A model generated the notes under the pieces. That model had not been told where the DNA came from and searched no databases. It worked only from the letters and a program-made list of their open reading frames with translations. From Aeromonas schubertii (GTDB lineage Bacteria > Pseudomonadota > Gammaproteobacteria > Enterobacterales > Aeromonadaceae): a DNA stretch of 38,116 nt. The stretch covers positions 1 to 38,116 of the forward strand of contig NZ_CDDB01000024.1 in NCBI RefSeq assembly GCF_000820105.1, in the 5' to 3' direction. The position numbers were made by a program, and so were the translations under genes. Below, piece by piece: positions 1 through 11,496 of this stretch. The stretch's first letter is position 1. Each line of letters opens with the position of its first letter.

Positions 1-7
1 TTGCATT

Positions 8-35
8 GGTGCAGTTAGCTAGGTGCAGTTAGCTA
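8..35. repeat. Tandem 14-bp direct repeat
   Basis: GGTGCAGTTAGCTA occurs twice back to back (8-21 and 22-35). It lies at the window edge, before a terminator, and I see no gene in it. It may be the end of an upstream unit that is cut off. The stretch 36-120 has a short GC-rich inverted repeat (93-99 with 101-107) and no supported gene. Confidence 0.5.
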
Positions 36-120
36 TATGGCGTCGCCGGACTGTTGAAGGCGCTCGGGCTGTATCCTCTGCATCAGCCGCTGGCGTGGCG
101 GCCACGCAGCCTGAATAGAG

Positions 121-149
121 AAGCCCAGTCGAAAGACCGGGCTTTTTCT
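121..149 (+). terminator. Rho-independent terminator of an upstream unit
   Basis: The arms AGCCCAGTC and GACCGGGCT (one mismatch) enclose a GAAA loop and are followed by TTTTTCTTT. The GTCGAAAGAC apex resembles the rrnB T1 hairpin of E. coli. It reads in the plus direction, so it should end a transcript entering from the left edge. On the minus strand the T-run is weak. Confidence 0.75.
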
Positions 150-225
150 TTATGCTCGGGCTGTACCGATGCAGTGGCGTTGCCGGGCTACACTCTCAGC
201 GCCAGCCGCCGGTGTACTTGCTTTC

Positions 226-432
226 TCAGTGGTGCTGACACAAACGGTGAGCATTGAGGTAGTAGCGCGCTCCACCTCCCTTGTGTCGCTGTACCAGGGC
301 GATGACTTCATCATCTTTCTGATAGGCCCACTCTTCCTGGATTTGCTCCAACGGCGGACGGTGGATCCCCATGGCAGCCAGATACTCGTTAAACTGACTG
401 GCATTACCGATTTCGGTGAGTCTCTTCTTCAT
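226..432 (-). CDS. Small protein of unknown function (68 aa)
   Basis: This 68-residue reading frame starts at ATG 432 and is preceded by a strong ribosome binding site, GGGAGGG, a few bases upstream on the minus strand. The product is soluble-looking and mixed in charge. It starts MKKRLTEIGNASQF and ends with a His-rich tail. There is no signal peptide or membrane segment, and I do not recognise a family. It is divergent from codB across about 190 bp. A longer overlapping minus-strand frame (150-404) lacks a ribosome binding site and has low-complexity Ser/Thr/Arg content, so I prefer this one. The evidence for a real gene is the start signal and natural-looking protein composition only. Confidence 0.55.
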   Translation of the reverse strand: MKKRLTEIGNASQFNEYLAAMGIHRPPLEQIQEEWAYQKDDEVIALVQRHKGGGARYYLNAHRLCQHH

Positions 433-562
433 CGCTCCCTCCCGTGCTGGCTTGACCTGATGACAGGATAGGGGGTGCGATCTGTATGAATCCTTAACTG
501 GGCGAAAAGTGTGCTTTGGTAAGGCGGCCGTGGTGAACCCATGGCATGAATAGTCTTTTCTC

Positions 563-590
563 TTGATGTAAAACGTTTTTCATGTAGGAT
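563..590 (+). promoter_or_regulatory. Candidate codBA promoter with palindromic operator
   Basis: TTGATG (563-568) and TAGGAT (585-590) are 16 bp apart. The spacer contains the perfect palindrome AAAACGTTTT (570-579). In E. coli codBA is repressed by PurR from a site over the promoter. The central AAACGTTT here equals the core of the PurR consensus, but the outer G/C positions of that consensus are missing. The assignment to PurR is therefore uncertain. Confidence 0.4.
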
Positions 591-623
591 GCCGGCCGTT
601 TGTCCGCAGATTGGGAGACGATG

Positions 624-1868
624 ATGTCACAAGATAATGAGTATGGTTTGGGGGCGGTTCCCCAATCGGCCCGTAAAGGAACCCTGTCGCTGATGTTGGT
701 CATGTTGGGATTAACCTTCTTCTCGGCCAGTATGTGGACCGGTGGCTCCCTGGGCACCGGGCTCGCCTTCGACGACTTTTTCTGGGCCGTGCTGATCGGT
801 AACCTGATGCTGGGAGTTTACACGGCGGCTCTGGGTTATATCGGTGCCACAACCGGTCTCTCTACCCATCTGCTGGCGCGCTATTCATTCGGTAGCAAGG
901 GTTCCTGGTTACCATCACTGCTGCTCGGTGGTACCCAGGTGGGGTGGTTCGGTGTCGGTGTGGCCATGTTTGCACTGCCGGTGCAGAAGGCGACCGGAAT
1001 CGATGCCGGATGGCTTATCGCCCTCTCCGGCCTGCTGATGACGCTGACCGTCTATTTCGGCATCTCGGCCCTGATGGTATTGAGCTTCGTGGCGGTGCCG
1101 GCGATTGCCCTGCTCGGTGGCTACTCGGTATGGCTGGCGATCGGTGCCAGCGGCGGTGTCGAGACCCTGGTCGCCCTGACGCCGGCCACGCAGATCCCCT
1201 TTGCAACTGCCCTGACCATGGTGGTTGGCTCGTTTGTCAGCGCCGGCACCCTGACCGCCGATTTCGTACGCTTCGGCCGCACGCCGCGCAGTGCCGTGCT
1301 GGTGACACTGGTGGCCTTTTTCATCGGCAACAGCCTGATGTTTATCTTCGGTGCCGCCGGGGCTGCGGTGACCGGCCAGGCCGATATCTCGGAGGTGATG
1401 CTGCTGCAGGGGCTCCTGATCCCCGCCATCCTGGTGCTGGGCCTCAATATCTGGACTACCAACGACAATGCCCTCTATGCCTCCGGCCTGGGTTTTGCCA
1501 ACATCACCGGCCTGCCGAGCAAGCATCTGAGCGTTATCAACGGTTTGGTCGGTACTGCTTGCGCCCTGTGGCTCTACAACAACTTTGTCGGTTGGCTGTC
1601 GTTTCTCAGCATGGCCATTCCGCCGGTAGGGGGCGTCATCATCATGGACTTCCTGCTGCATCGCCGCCGTTATGGTAACTTTGCCACAGCCCGTTTCGAG
1701 ACGGTACGCTGGCAGGCGCTGCTGGCAGTGGCGCTGGGTGTGGCGGCCGGAGCCTGGTTGCCTGGCATAGTGCCGATTAATGCCGTGCTCGGCGGATCCC
1801 TGAGTTATCTGCTGCTGTGCCGTCTGAGCGCACAGTCCACCCCATCCGTGGAGGTTAATCAATGCTGA
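624..1868 (+). CDS. codB: Cytosine permease CodB
   Basis: This is an inner-membrane cytosine:cation symporter of the NCS1 family. It brings cytosine in for CodA, encoded next. The protein (414 aa) matches E. coli CodB along its full length, for example PQSARKG near the start, [13 protein letters not shown] in the first membrane span, [14 protein letters not shown] and [20 protein letters not shown]. About 12 hydrophobic spans are visible. In-frame TTG (600) and ATG (621) codons lie upstream. I chose ATG 624 because E. coli CodB also begins MSQDN and GGGAG lies about 6-10 bases before it. The stop overlaps the codA start by 7 bases, so the two genes form an operon. Confidence 0.96.
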   Translation: MSQDNEYGLGAVPQSARKGTLSLMLVMLGLTFFSASMWTGGSLGTGLAFDDFFWAVLIGNLMLGVYTAALGYIGATTGLSTHLLARYSFGSKGSWLPSLLLGGTQVGWFGVGVAMFALPVQKATGIDAGWLIALSGLLMTLTVYFGISALMVLSFVAVPAIALLGGYSVWLAIGASGGVETLVALTPATQIPFATALTMVVGSFVSAGTLTADFVRFGRTPRSAVLVTLVAFFIGNSLMFIFGAAGAAVTGQADISEVMLLQGLLIPAILVLGLNIWTTNDNALYASGLGFANITGLPSKHLSVINGLVGTACALWLYNNFVGWLSFLSMAIPPVGGVIIMDFLLHRRRYGNFATARFETVRWQALLAVALGVAAGAWLPGIVPINAVLGGSLSYLLLCRLSAQSTPSVEVNQC

Positions 1869-3127
1869 TCGAGAATGTCCGTCTGCCCGGCCAGAGCGGT
1901 CTATGGCAGATCCTGTGTGAGCAGGGCACCATCAGAACCATAGCCCCCATGGGTCAGTCCCTGCCGGCGGAGACCGTACTGGATGGGGAGGGAGGGCTTG
2001 CCATACCTCCCTTTGTCGAGCCGCACATCCACCTCGATACCACCCAGACTGCCGGCGAGCCGAACTGGAACCTCTCCGGCACCCTGTTTGAGGGGATCGA
2101 GCGCTGGGCCGAGCGCAAGGCCTTGCTGACCCACGAGGATGTGAAGCGCCGCGCGACTCAGACGCTGAAGTGGCAGATCGCCAATGGTATCCAGTTTGTG
2201 CGCACCCACGTGGACGTGTCAGACCCCGAGCTGGTCGCCCTCAAGGCGATGCTCGAGGTGCGCGAGGAGATGGCCCCCTGGGTGGAGCTGCAGATCGTCG
2301 CCTTTCCCCAGGAGGGGATCCGTTCCTTCCCGAACGGGCTGGCGCTGCTGGAGGAGGCGCTGCGCCTGGGCGCCGATGTGGCGGGAGCGATCCCCCACTT
2401 CGAATTCACCCGAGAATACGGCGTCGAGAGCCTGCACCGCATGTTCGAGCTGGCCGAGCGCTACGACACCTTGATCGATGTGCACTGCGACGAGATCGAT
2501 GATGAGCAGTCCCGCTTCGTCGAGACCCTGGCGACGCTGGCTCTGGAGCGTGGCTGGGGCGATCGGGTTACCGCCAGCCACACTACTGCCATGCACTCCT
2601 ACAACGGGGCCTATGCCTCACGCCTGTTCCGTCTGCTGCGCATGTCGGGCATCAGCTTCGTGGCCAATCCTCTGGTGAACATCCACCTGCAAGGGCGCTT
2701 CGATACCTATCCCAAGCGGCGCGGTATCACCCGGGTCAAGGAGATGCTGGAGAGCGGCATCAATGTCTGCTTCGGTCACGACGATGTGTTCGACCCCTGG
2801 TACCCGATGGGTACCGCCAACATGCTGCAGGTGCTGCACATGGGGCTACATGTCTGTCAGCTGATGGGTTACGAGCAGATCGACAAGGGGCTGGATCTCA
2901 TCACCCATCACAGTGCCCGTACCCTGCATATCCAGGATCGCTACGGCATCGAAGTCGGCAAGCCGGCCAACCTGGTGATCCTGCCTGCGGACAGTGGCTT
3001 TGACGCGGTGCGCCGCCAGGTGCCGGTGCGTTACTCGGTGCGCCATGGCAAGGTGATTGCCCAGACCCGCCCCGCCACCACGACACTCCATCTGGCGAGC
3101 GACGAGCCGGTCGACTTTCGCCGCTAG
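1862..3127 (+). CDS. codA: Cytosine deaminase CodA
   Basis: This cytosolic amidohydrolase converts cytosine to uracil and ammonia for pyrimidine salvage. At 421 aa it is close to the E. coli enzyme (427 aa) and near-identical in many blocks. The metal-binding HxH is H55/H57 in [12 protein letters not shown]. Further visible catalytic blocks are [16 protein letters not shown] (metal His and the proton-shuttling Glu), [12 protein letters not shown], and [12 protein letters not shown] with the metal Asp. The start overlaps the end of codB and has GGAGG about 8 bases upstream. After the stop, a GC hairpin (3143-3149 with 3157-3163) without a T-run separates it from crcB. Confidence 0.97.
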   Translation: MLIENVRLPGQSGLWQILCEQGTIRTIAPMGQSLPAETVLDGEGGLAIPPFVEPHIHLDTTQTAGEPNWNLSGTLFEGIERWAERKALLTHEDVKRRATQTLKWQIANGIQFVRTHVDVSDPELVALKAMLEVREEMAPWVELQIVAFPQEGIRSFPNGLALLEEALRLGADVAGAIPHFEFTREYGVESLHRMFELAERYDTLIDVHCDEIDDEQSRFVETLATLALERGWGDRVTASHTTAMHSYNGAYASRLFRLLRMSGISFVANPLVNIHLQGRFDTYPKRRGITRVKEMLESGINVCFGHDDVFDPWYPMGTANMLQVLHMGLHVCQLMGYEQIDKGLDLITHHSARTLHIQDRYGIEVGKPANLVILPADSGFDAVRRQVPVRYSVRHGKVIAQTRPATTTLHLASDEPVDFRR

Positions 3128-3203
3128 GCCCGCGATTAATTGCCGCCCCTGTCACGGGGGCGGTCGAGGGCGCATAATGATCCCCTTTACCAAGGAGTGA
3201 CTC

Positions 3204-3581
3204 ATGCAAACCTGGTTAATGGTGGCTGCCGGCGGTGCCGTGGGCGCCTGCCTGCGCTTCGGGATTGGCGAGCTGATGGCGCTGCTGCTCGGTCGTCACT
3301 TTCCCTATGGCACCCTGACGGTCAACGTCATCGGTTCTTTTATCATGGGACTGGCCTATGCCCTGTTGCAGCACGGCCATGTGCTGGAGCACCCGATGAA
3401 GCCTCTGTTGATGGTGGGTTTGCTCGGGGCACTGACAACCTTCTCCTCTTTTGCCCTCGATACCATGGTGCTGATGCAGCACGGCGACTGGTTCAAGGCC
3501 GGGCTCAACGTGCTGCTCAACGTCCTGCTCTGCCTGTTGATGGTCTACCTTGCGATGCAGCTGGTGCCCGCCCGGGCTTGA
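3204..3581 (+). CDS. crcB: Fluoride channel CrcB/Fluc
   Basis: This small dual-topology membrane protein (125 aa, four hydrophobic spans) lets toxic fluoride leave the cell. Family hallmarks are the [11 protein letters not shown] start, the conserved Asn in [10 protein letters not shown], and [13 protein letters not shown] with the phenylalanines that line the fluoride path. AAGGAGTGACTC precedes ATG 3204. A weak promoter can be drawn with CATAAT at 3173-3178. I looked for a fluoride (crcB) riboswitch in the 76-bp gap after codA and did not find its conserved pieces. Its neighbours do not suggest a shared pathway. Confidence 0.95.
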   Translation: MQTWLMVAAGGAVGACLRFGIGELMALLLGRHFPYGTLTVNVIGSFIMGLAYALLQHGHVLEHPMKPLLMVGLLGALTTFSSFALDTMVLMQHGDWFKAGLNVLLNVLLCLLMVYLAMQLVPARA

Positions 3582-3646
3582 GGTGTCCCGCGGCGGTCAG
3601 CTCTGGTAAACTGGCCGTCCAATCTTTGGTCTACAGGTACAGTAGG

Positions 3647-4399
3647 ATGTCTGAGCAGGCTGCCACCACCCATTTTGGCTTCAAGACGGTTGCCACCGAT
3701 GAGAAAGAGACGCTGGTTGCCGGCGTGTTCCATTCGGTCGCGGCCAAGTACGATCTCATGAACGATCTGATGTCGTTCGGTATTCATCGTCTCTGGAAGC
3801 GCTTCACCATCGATTGCTCCGGTGTGCGCAAGGGGCAGAGGGTGCTGGATCTGGCCGGGGGCACCGGCGATCTGACCGCCAAGTTTTCCCGCATCGTGGG
3901 GGAGACGGGTCAGGTGGTGCTGGCCGACATCAATGACTCCATGCTCAAGGTGGGGCGCGACAAGCTGCGCAACCTGGGTATCAGTGGCAACGTTGCCTTC
4001 GTTCAGGCCAACGCCGAGGCGCTGCCCTTCCCGGACAATCATTTCGATCTCATCACCATCGGCTTTGGCCTGCGCAACGTGACCGATAAAGAGAAGGCGC
4101 TGGCCTCCATGTTTCGGGTGCTCAAGCCGGGTGGTCGCCTGCTGGTACTGGAGTTCTCCAAGCCCGAGAGCGAGGTGATGGCCAAGCTTTATGATCTCTA
4201 CTCCTTCAAGCTGTTGCCCAAGATGGGCGAGATCGTTGCCAACGACAGCGAGAGCTACCAGTACCTGGCCGAGTCGATTCGCATGCACCCGGATCAGGAG
4301 ACCCTCAAGGGGATGATGGCTCAGGTTGGCTTCGAGGATGTGAGCTACTACAACCTGACCCAGGGCATCGTCGCCCTGCACCGTGGCTACAAGTTTTAG
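3647..4399 (+). CDS. ubiE: UbiE: ubiquinone/menaquinone C-methyltransferase
   Basis: This is the SAM-dependent C-methyltransferase of ubiquinone and menaquinone synthesis, 250 aa against 251 in E. coli. The SAM-binding motif I is [12 protein letters not shown]. Other family blocks are [22 protein letters not shown] near residue 30, [27 protein letters not shown] and [17 protein letters not shown]. The frame is open far upstream through crcB. ATG 3647 is chosen because the protein then begins like known UbiE ([15 protein letters not shown]); the ribosome binding site there is weak (AGTAGG directly before ATG). It heads the ubi-tat gene run. Confidence 0.96.
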   Translation: MSEQAATTHFGFKTVATDEKETLVAGVFHSVAAKYDLMNDLMSFGIHRLWKRFTIDCSGVRKGQRVLDLAGGTGDLTAKFSRIVGETGQVVLADINDSMLKVGRDKLRNLGISGNVAFVQANAEALPFPDNHFDLITIGFGLRNVTDKEKALASMFRVLKPGGRLLVLEFSKPESEVMAKLYDLYSFKLLPKMGEIVANDSESYQYLAESIRMHPDQETLKGMMAQVGFEDVSYYNLTQGIVALHRGYKF

Positions 4400-4407
4400 G
4401 TCGCCCC

Positions 4408-5019
4408 ATGCCGATGGATGCCCTCATCACTGCCGCGGTCGAGACCGCCTGCAATCAGCTGCTGGCTCGTGACCCCGGAGCCGCCGAGCGCCAGAAGAAA
4501 CTGATTGGCAAGACCCTGCGCCTCCATGTGCGTGAGCTCAAGCCCCTCTGGTTTGTCTTTTCCTCGGGCCGGGTCGATGTGCTGGCCCGTTACGAGGGAG
4601 AGGCCGATGCCGGTCTCATCCTCAGTCTCTCCGCCCTGGGGCTGCTGCGGGAGCCCACTGCCCTGACCCGCTTCATTCGTGAGGAGCGTCTCGATATCGA
4701 GGGTGATCCCCAGCTGGTGCAGGCCTTTGGCAGCCTCTTTGGCGAACTGGCCATCGACTGGGAAGAGCAGCTCTCCCGCTACACCGGCGATGTGTTGGCC
4801 CACACCCTGATGAGCGGTGCCCGCCGTGGTCGTCGTTTGGTTGAGGCCGAGCTGACACGCAGCCGGCTGCAGCTGGCCGAGTATCTGACCGAGGAGATCC
4901 GCCTCGCGCCGGGCCCCCTCGAGGTTGCCAGCTTTAACGATGATGTCGAGGTGCTGGCAGAGCGACTGCGTGCCGTTGAGTTGCGTCTGGTCCGTCTCGA
5001 GCAGAGGATGGGCGCATGA
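4408..5019 (+). CDS. ubiJ: UbiJ: ubiquinone biosynthesis accessory factor
   Basis: UbiJ (formerly YigP) is an accessory protein of aerobic ubiquinone synthesis with an N-terminal SCP2 sterol-carrier-like lipid-binding domain. It belongs to the soluble Ubi complex in E. coli. The 203-residue protein has the SCP2-type region in its first 110 residues and a C-terminal part ending in a heptad-like helix ([20 protein letters not shown]), as in the family. The gene lies 8 bp after ubiE, and its end overlaps the ubiB start by 4 bases (ATGA). A second ATG at 4414 is also possible. The order ubiE-ubiJ-ubiB is the conserved one. Confidence 0.92.
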   Translation: MPMDALITAAVETACNQLLARDPGAAERQKKLIGKTLRLHVRELKPLWFVFSSGRVDVLARYEGEADAGLILSLSALGLLREPTALTRFIREERLDIEGDPQLVQAFGSLFGELAIDWEEQLSRYTGDVLAHTLMSGARRGRRLVEAELTRSRLQLAEYLTEEIRLAPGPLEVASFNDDVEVLAERLRAVELRLVRLEQRMGA

Positions 5020-6653
5020 CACCCAAGGAGTTCTCCCGCCTCTATCAGATCACCCGCATCCTGCTGGAGCACGGTATCGATGAACTGGTGCCGGCCCGTT
5101 ACCAGCCCTGGCCTGCCCGTCTGGCCCGCCGCACTCTCTTCTGGTTCAAGAACCGTCATGGGGAGCGCAGCCGGGGCATGCGGATTCGTCTCGCCTTCGA
5201 GGCGCTCGGCCCCATTTTCATCAAGTTTGGTCAGATGCTCTCTACCCGGCGTGATCTGCTGCCGCCGGATATCGCCGAGGAGCTGGCCCTGCTGCAAGAC
5301 AGGGTGCCCCCCTTCTGCGGCCAGGCGGCCTGTCGTCAGATAGAGGCAAGCCTGGGGGCCCCCATCGAGCAGCTGTTCGATGACTTTGACGAGACGCCGC
5401 TGGCCTCGGCCTCCATCGCCCAGGTGCATACGGCGCGCCTCAAAGAGAATGGCCGCGAGATCGTCATCAAGGTGATTCGCCCCGACATCGAGCCGGTGAT
5501 CGAGGTGGACCTGCGGTTGATGATGACCATGGCGCGGGTGGTGGCACGGATCATGCCCCAGAGTTCGCGTTTGCGTCCGGTCGAGGTGGTGGCCGAGTAT
5601 CGCAAGACCATAGAGGGCGAGCTCAATCTGATGCGCGAGGCGGCCAACGCTATCCAGCTGCGCCGCAACTTCACCGGCTCAGAGGCGCTCTATGTGCCCG
5701 AGGTGTTCACCGACTACTGCCATGAGCACGTGCTGGTGATGGAGCGGATCTACGGCATCCCGGTCTCCGATATCGAGGCGCTGGAGGCCAACGGCACCAA
5801 TATGAAGCTGTTGGCCGAGCGCGGGGTGGAGGTCTTCTTCACCCAGGTGTTCCGCGACAGCTTCTTCCATGCCGACATGCACCCGGGTAACATCTTTGTC
5901 TCCTACGAGCACCCGGACAATCCCCGCTGGATCGGCATCGACTGCGGTATCGTCGGAACCCTCAACCGGGAAGACAAGCGCTACCTGGCGGAAAACTTCC
6001 TCGCCTTCTTCAACCGGGACTATCGCCGGGTGGCCGAGCTGCACGTGGAGTCGGGCTGGGTGCCTGCCGATACCCAGGTGGAGGAGTTCGAGTTTGCCAT
6101 CCGCACCGTGCTCGAACCCATCTTCGAGAAGCCGCTCGATCAGATCTCGTTCGGTCATGTGCTGCTCAACCTCTTCAACACGGCGCGCCGCTTCCATATG
6201 ACGGTGCAGCCGCAGCTGGTGCTGCTGCAGAAGACCCTGCTCTATGTGGAGGGGTTGGGGCGTCAGCTCTATCCCCAGCTGGATCTGTGGCAGACCGCCA
6301 AACCCTTCCTCGAAGCCTGGATGCGTGAGCAAGTTGGCCCTAAAGCGGTATTGAATGCCATCCGGGAAAAGGCACCCTATTGGGCGGAAAAGTTGCCGGA
6401 GCTGCCGGAGCTGGTCTACGAGACCCTGCGTCAGACCCGCAATCAGCAGCGCCACTTCGATCGGCTGTTCGATGACTTCCGCCGTCACAGCCGACGCCAG
6501 GGGCAGGCGCGCTATCTGCTCGGTATGGGGGCTTCCCTGCTGCTTGGCGGCATCGTTCTCTATGCCGTCCAGCAACCAGACTGGGCTGTCCTGAGCCTGG
6601 GCGCCGCCGCCACGTGCTGGCTGGTCGGCTGGTTCAAGGCCAGGGCACACTGA
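5016..6653 (+). CDS. ubiB: UbiB: atypical kinase-like ubiquinone factor
   Basis: UbiB is a membrane-attached member of the ABC1/ADCK atypical kinase-like family, needed for ubiquinone synthesis. It has ATPase activity and is thought to help release lipid intermediates. The length (545 aa) matches E. coli (546). The family-specific KxGQ motif is seen in [20 protein letters not shown] near residue 70. The Ala-rich loop [13 protein letters not shown] replaces the usual Gly-rich loop, and the lysine is in [19 protein letters not shown] and [10 protein letters not shown] carry the catalytic and metal residues. Two hydrophobic segments near residues 500-540 anchor it. Its start overlaps ubiJ. Confidence 0.97.
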   Translation: MTPKEFSRLYQITRILLEHGIDELVPARYQPWPARLARRTLFWFKNRHGERSRGMRIRLAFEALGPIFIKFGQMLSTRRDLLPPDIAEELALLQDRVPPFCGQAACRQIEASLGAPIEQLFDDFDETPLASASIAQVHTARLKENGREIVIKVIRPDIEPVIEVDLRLMMTMARVVARIMPQSSRLRPVEVVAEYRKTIEGELNLMREAANAIQLRRNFTGSEALYVPEVFTDYCHEHVLVMERIYGIPVSDIEALEANGTNMKLLAERGVEVFFTQVFRDSFFHADMHPGNIFVSYEHPDNPRWIGIDCGIVGTLNREDKRYLAENFLAFFNRDYRRVAELHVESGWVPADTQVEEFEFAIRTVLEPIFEKPLDQISFGHVLLNLFNTARRFHMTVQPQLVLLQKTLLYVEGLGRQLYPQLDLWQTAKPFLEAWMREQVGPKAVLNAIREKAPYWAEKLPELPELVYETLRQTRNQQRHFDRLFDDFRRHSRRQGQARYLLGMGASLLLGGIVLYAVQQPDWAVLSLGAAATCWLVGWFKARAH

Positions 6654-6692
6654 CACAACAACTCGCGCACGGCGCGTTATAGGAGACTACAC

Positions 6693-6935
6693 ATGGGTGG
6701 TATCAGCATTTGGCAACTTCTTATCATCGGCCTCATCGTCGTGCTGCTGTTTGGCACCAAGAAGCTGCGTGGTATCGGCGGCGATCTCGGCGCGGCGGTC
6801 AAAGGCTTCAAGAAGGCCATGTCTGACGACGAACCGGCTCAGGGCCGCGACGCCGACTTTGACCAGAAGAAGATCGCCGACCAGGGCCAACAGCCACTGG
6901 ATGCCCAGAAGCAGAAAGACAAAGATCAGGCCTAA
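6693..6935 (+). CDS. tatA: TatA: twin-arginine translocase pore subunit
   Basis: TatA multimerises to form the passage for folded twin-arginine substrates. This copy has 80 residues. It has a short N-terminal membrane helix ([15 protein letters not shown]), the hinge and conserved [14 protein letters not shown], then an amphipathic helix ending near KGFKKAM and a charged, disordered tail. TAGGAGACTACAC precedes ATG 6693. It lies 39 bp after ubiB and 3 bp before tatB, so tatABC look co-transcribed and probably follow from the ubi genes. Confidence 0.97.
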   Translation: MGGISIWQLLIIGLIVVLLFGTKKLRGIGGDLGAAVKGFKKAMSDDEPAQGRDADFDQKKIADQGQQPLDAQKQKDKDQA

Positions 6936-6938
6936 TCC

Positions 6939-7340
6939 ATGTTCGACATCGGTTTCTGGGAGCTGATTGTCATCGCTGTGGTGGCCCTGGTGGTGCTGGG
7001 GCCCGAGCGCTTGCCCGAGGCGGTGCGCACCCTGGCCAAGTGGGTCAAGCTGGTGCGTAACACGGCCAATGCGGTGAAGATGGAGCTCTCCGAGGAGTTG
7101 CGGATCCAGGAGCTGCATAACGACCTGAAGAAGGCCGAAAAGCTCAACATGCAGAACCTGAGTCCTGACCTGCAGGCCTCGATCGAGGAGCTGAAGGCGG
7201 CCGCCGCCTCGGTCAACCGTCCCTATGCCAAGGATGAGGCCATCACCTCTACCGAGGCACAGGTAGGCGATGGTGCGCCGGAGCCGTCGATTGCGCCTCC
7301 GGTGACCGAACAGAAGAAGCAGGAAGAGGTGAAGCCATGA
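6939..7340 (+). CDS. tatB: TatB: twin-arginine translocase receptor subunit
   Basis: TatB works with TatC to bind twin-arginine signal peptides. The 133-aa protein begins [26 protein letters not shown]. This is the typical TatB membrane helix with its conserved Glu, followed by the GPERLP hinge. A long charged amphipathic and coiled region and a Pro/Glu-rich tail follow. It is shorter than E. coli TatB (171 aa), the difference being in the variable tail. The end overlaps the tatC start by 4 bases (ATGA), as expected for translational coupling. Confidence 0.96.
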   Translation: MFDIGFWELIVIAVVALVVLGPERLPEAVRTLAKWVKLVRNTANAVKMELSEELRIQELHNDLKKAEKLNMQNLSPDLQASIEELKAAAASVNRPYAKDEAITSTEAQVGDGAPEPSIAPPVTEQKKQEEVKP

Positions 7341-8095
7341 GCGACCCCCAGGCCGAGCAGCCCCTGCTCACCCATCTGATCGAACTGAGAACCCGGCTGC
7401 TGCACGCATTGGCGGCCATCATGATCGTCTTTGTGGCGTTGATCTATTTCTCCAACACCATCTATGACTTCGTGGCCCAGCCACTGCTCAGTCAGTTGCC
7501 GGCCGGCACCAGTATGATAGCGACAGACGTGGCGACCCCCTTCATCACGCCGATCAAGCTGACGTTGGTGGTCTCCTTCTTCATCGCCATTCCTTATCTG
7601 CTGTACCAGGCGTGGGCCTTCATCGCTCCCGGCCTCTATCAGCATGAGCGGCGCATGATCCTGCCACTGGTGGTCTCCAGCGCCCTGCTCTTCTACGCGG
7701 GCATGGCGTTTGCCTACTACGTGGTGTTCCCGCTAGTGTTTGGCTTCTTCACCAGTACGGCCCCGACCGGGGTGACGGTGGCCACTGACATCGCCAGCTA
7801 CCTCGACTTCGTGTTGACCCTGTTCTTTGCGTTCGGGGTGGCATTCGAAATCCCGGTGGCGACCATACTGCTGTGCTGGACCGGGGTCACCAATCCCCAG
7901 AGCCTGAAGGCAAAGCGCCCCTATGTCGTTGTCGGGGTGTTTGTGGTGGGCATGCTGCTGACGCCACCCGATGTCTTCTCCCAGACTCTGCTGGCAATCC
8001 CCATGTGGGGGCTGTGGGAGCTGGGCCTCTTTTTTGCCCGCTTCTATGTGCGCAAGGACGAGAACGAAACAGAAAATGTATCCGAGGGGGGCTGA
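7337..8095 (+). CDS. tatC: TatC: twin-arginine signal receptor
   Basis: TatC is the six-span membrane protein that recognises the twin-arginine motif. At 252 aa it has the usual length (E. coli 258). Visible conserved parts are [16 protein letters not shown] at the N-terminus, with the cytoplasmic Glu that contacts the signal peptide, [35 protein letters not shown], and [10 protein letters not shown]. The tail [14 protein letters not shown] is cytosolic. The next gene, tatD, follows after a GC hairpin (about 8097-8122) without a T-run. Confidence 0.97.
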   Translation: MSDPQAEQPLLTHLIELRTRLLHALAAIMIVFVALIYFSNTIYDFVAQPLLSQLPAGTSMIATDVATPFITPIKLTLVVSFFIAIPYLLYQAWAFIAPGLYQHERRMILPLVVSSALLFYAGMAFAYYVVFPLVFGFFTSTAPTGVTVATDIASYLDFVLTLFFAFGVAFEIPVATILLCWTGVTNPQSLKAKRPYVVVGVFVVGMLLTPPDVFSQTLLAIPMWGLWELGLFFARFYVRKDENETENVSEGG

Positions 8096-8193
8096 GGCCC
8101 CCTTCCTCTTTTCAGGGGGGGCTGCGAGGCGTATGGTAGGGGCCCGAATAAAGATGGATGCCGTTTGAAGGTATCCCGGGCAGTGGATGGAGC

Positions 8194-10001
<1,808 letters not shown>

Positions 10002-10022
10002 GGAGTCTATTGAGCACAAAGA

Positions 10023-10050
10023 GAGGGGGGAGCCAATGGCTCCCCCTCTT
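10023..10050. terminator. Terminator hairpin between convergent hemB and gor
   Basis: An inverted repeat, GAGGGGGGAGCC then AAT then GGCTCCCCCTC (one bulged G), is followed by TTCATTT on the plus strand. It sits between the ends of hemB (plus) and gor (minus) and may serve both. Confidence 0.75.
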
Positions 10051-10065
10051 CATTTCACGAGCGCA

Positions 10066-11415
10066 TCAGCGCATGGTGACAAACTCTTCGGCGCTGGTGG
10101 GATGGATGGCGACGCAGTTGTCGAAGTCCGCCTTGGTGGCGCCCATCTTCATGGCGACCCCGAAGCCTTGCAGGATCTCGTCCATGGCGTAGCCGATACC
10201 GTGCAGGCCGACCACCTTCTCCTCCGGGCCGGCGCACACCAGCTTCATGCGGGTGGGCTGGCGATGTTGGGTCAGGGCCGAGTACATGGAGGTGAACTGG
10301 CTCTTGTAGATCTTGATGTTGGCCTCGCCATATTCGGCGATCGCCTCCGGCTCGGTCAGGCCTATGGTGCCGATGGGGGGGTGGCTGAAGACCACGGTCG
10401 GCACCAGTCGGTAGTCGAGATGCTCGTTCGGCTTGTTGTTAAAGAGGCGCTCGGAGAGGCGGCGCCCGGCTGCGACCGCCACCGGGGTGAGCTGAATCCG
10501 CCCCGTGTTGTCACCGACTGCGTAGATACCCGGCACTTTGGTGTTCTGGAACGGGTCGGTCGGGATATAGCCGCGCTCGTCCGGCTCGATACCGGCGGCA
10601 CCCAGGTTAAGCCCGTCGGTAGCCGGTACCCGGCCGATGGCCCAGATGAGGCAATCGACCGTCAGGTGACGGCCGTCTTCCAGGTGCAGGGTCAGGCTGT
10701 CGTCGGCATTGCGGATCACCTCGCGCGGCACTGCATGGGTGTGCAGCCTTGGCCCCTCCTTTTCCATGACCTCGACCAGGGTCTCCTGCACCATGGGATC
10801 GAAGCTGCGCAGGGGGGCATGCTTGCGCACCAGCAAGTGGGTTTCCGAGCCGAGGGCATGCAGCACGCCGGCGATCTCGACGGCGATATAGCCAGCGCCG
10901 ACCACGGCAACTCGCTTGGGCTGCTGCTGCAGGTCGAAGAAACCGTCGGAGTCGATGCCATACTCGGCGCCCGGGATGGCCGGGGCCTCAGGACGTCCCC
11001 CGGTGGCGATGAGGATGTGGTCGGCGCTGTAGTGTTCACCGTTCACCTCGATGGTTCGGGCATCCACGAAACGGGCGAACCCCTTGATGACGGTGATCCG
11101 GTTCTTGGCCAGCACGTTGTTGTAGGAGCCGTGGATACGTTCGATATAGGCCTGGCGCGACTCGACCAGCTTGCTCCAGCTGAAGTGGTTGAGGGTGGTG
11201 TCAAAGCCATAGTCGGGGCCGTACTTGAGGGCATCTGCGATCTGGCCGGCGTACCACATGGCCTTCTTCGGTACGCAGCCGACGTTGACACAGGTTCCCC
11301 CCAGCTCTTTGGCCTCGATGAGGGCCACTTTCTTACCGTACATGGCCGCCCGGTTGGCCGAGGCGATGCCGCCACTGCCGCCGCCGATGGCGATATAGTC
11401 GAAGTGCTGGGCCAT
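10066..11415 (-). CDS. gor: Glutathione reductase
   Basis: This FAD enzyme reduces glutathione disulphide with NADPH in the cytosol. The 449-aa protein parallels E. coli Gor (450). It has the FAD-binding [12 protein letters not shown] at the N-terminus, the redox-active [13 protein letters not shown] with its two cysteines, NADPH-binding [13 protein letters not shown] followed by [11 protein letters not shown], and the C-terminal [12 protein letters not shown] with the catalytic His-Glu pair. An upstream ATG at 11433 is in frame. I prefer ATG 11415 because GCGGAGAAACC sits at the right distance and the protein then starts like E. coli Gor. The histidine kinase gene lies upstream in the same direction behind a hairpin. 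Confidence 0.96.
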   Translation of the reverse strand: MAQHFDYIAIGGGSGGIASANRAAMYGKKVALIEAKELGGTCVNVGCVPKKAMWYAGQIADALKYGPDYGFDTTLNHFSWSKLVESRQAYIERIHGSYNNVLAKNRITVIKGFARFVDARTIEVNGEHYSADHILIATGGRPEAPAIPGAEYGIDSDGFFDLQQQPKRVAVVGAGYIAVEIAGVLHALGSETHLLVRKHAPLRSFDPMVQETLVEVMEKEGPRLHTHAVPREVIRNADDSLTLHLEDGRHLTVDCLIWAIGRVPATDGLNLGAAGIEPDERGYIPTDPFQNTKVPGIYAVGDNTGRIQLTPVAVAAGRRLSERLFNNKPNEHLDYRLVPTVVFSHPPIGTIGLTEPEAIAEYGEANIKIYKSQFTSMYSALTQHRQPTRMKLVCAGPEEKVVGLHGIGYAMDEILQGFGVAMKMGATKADFDNCVAIHPTSAEEFVTMR

Positions 11416-11452
11416 TGTGGTTTCTCCGCTCATATTGTTTTGAATAGAAGAG

Positions 11453-11484
11453 ATGGGGCTGCCTCGTCAGGAAGGCAAGCCCCT
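11453..11484 (-). terminator. Terminator-like hairpin after the histidine kinase gene
   Basis: Read on the minus strand, GGGGCTTGCC and GGCAGCCCC enclose a ten-base loop, followed by ATCTCTTCT. The T-run is weak, so some read-through into gor is possible. Confidence 0.5.
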
Positions 11485-11496
11485 ATGAGCAGGATG

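Noticed and set aside
1-35. Truncated tRNA at the left edge (AGTTAGCT resembles a tRNA D-arm)
   Set aside because: The motif is a 14-bp tandem repeat without acceptor stem, anticodon or T-loop in the visible sequence.
494-757. Minus-strand 87-codon ORF over the codB start
   Set aside because: It is antisense to the codB promoter and N-terminus and has no ribosome binding site; codB is certain.
915-1862. Long minus-strand ORF (315 codons) opposite codB and similar long antisense ORFs elsewhere (13608-15278, 35095-36414, 5679-6656)
   Set aside because: These are shadows of high-GC genes, rich in His, Gln, Gly and Arg, without start signals or recognisable domains.
3128-3203. Fluoride riboswitch before crcB
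   Set aside because: The 76-bp gap has a GC hairpin but not the conserved segments of the fluoride aptamer.
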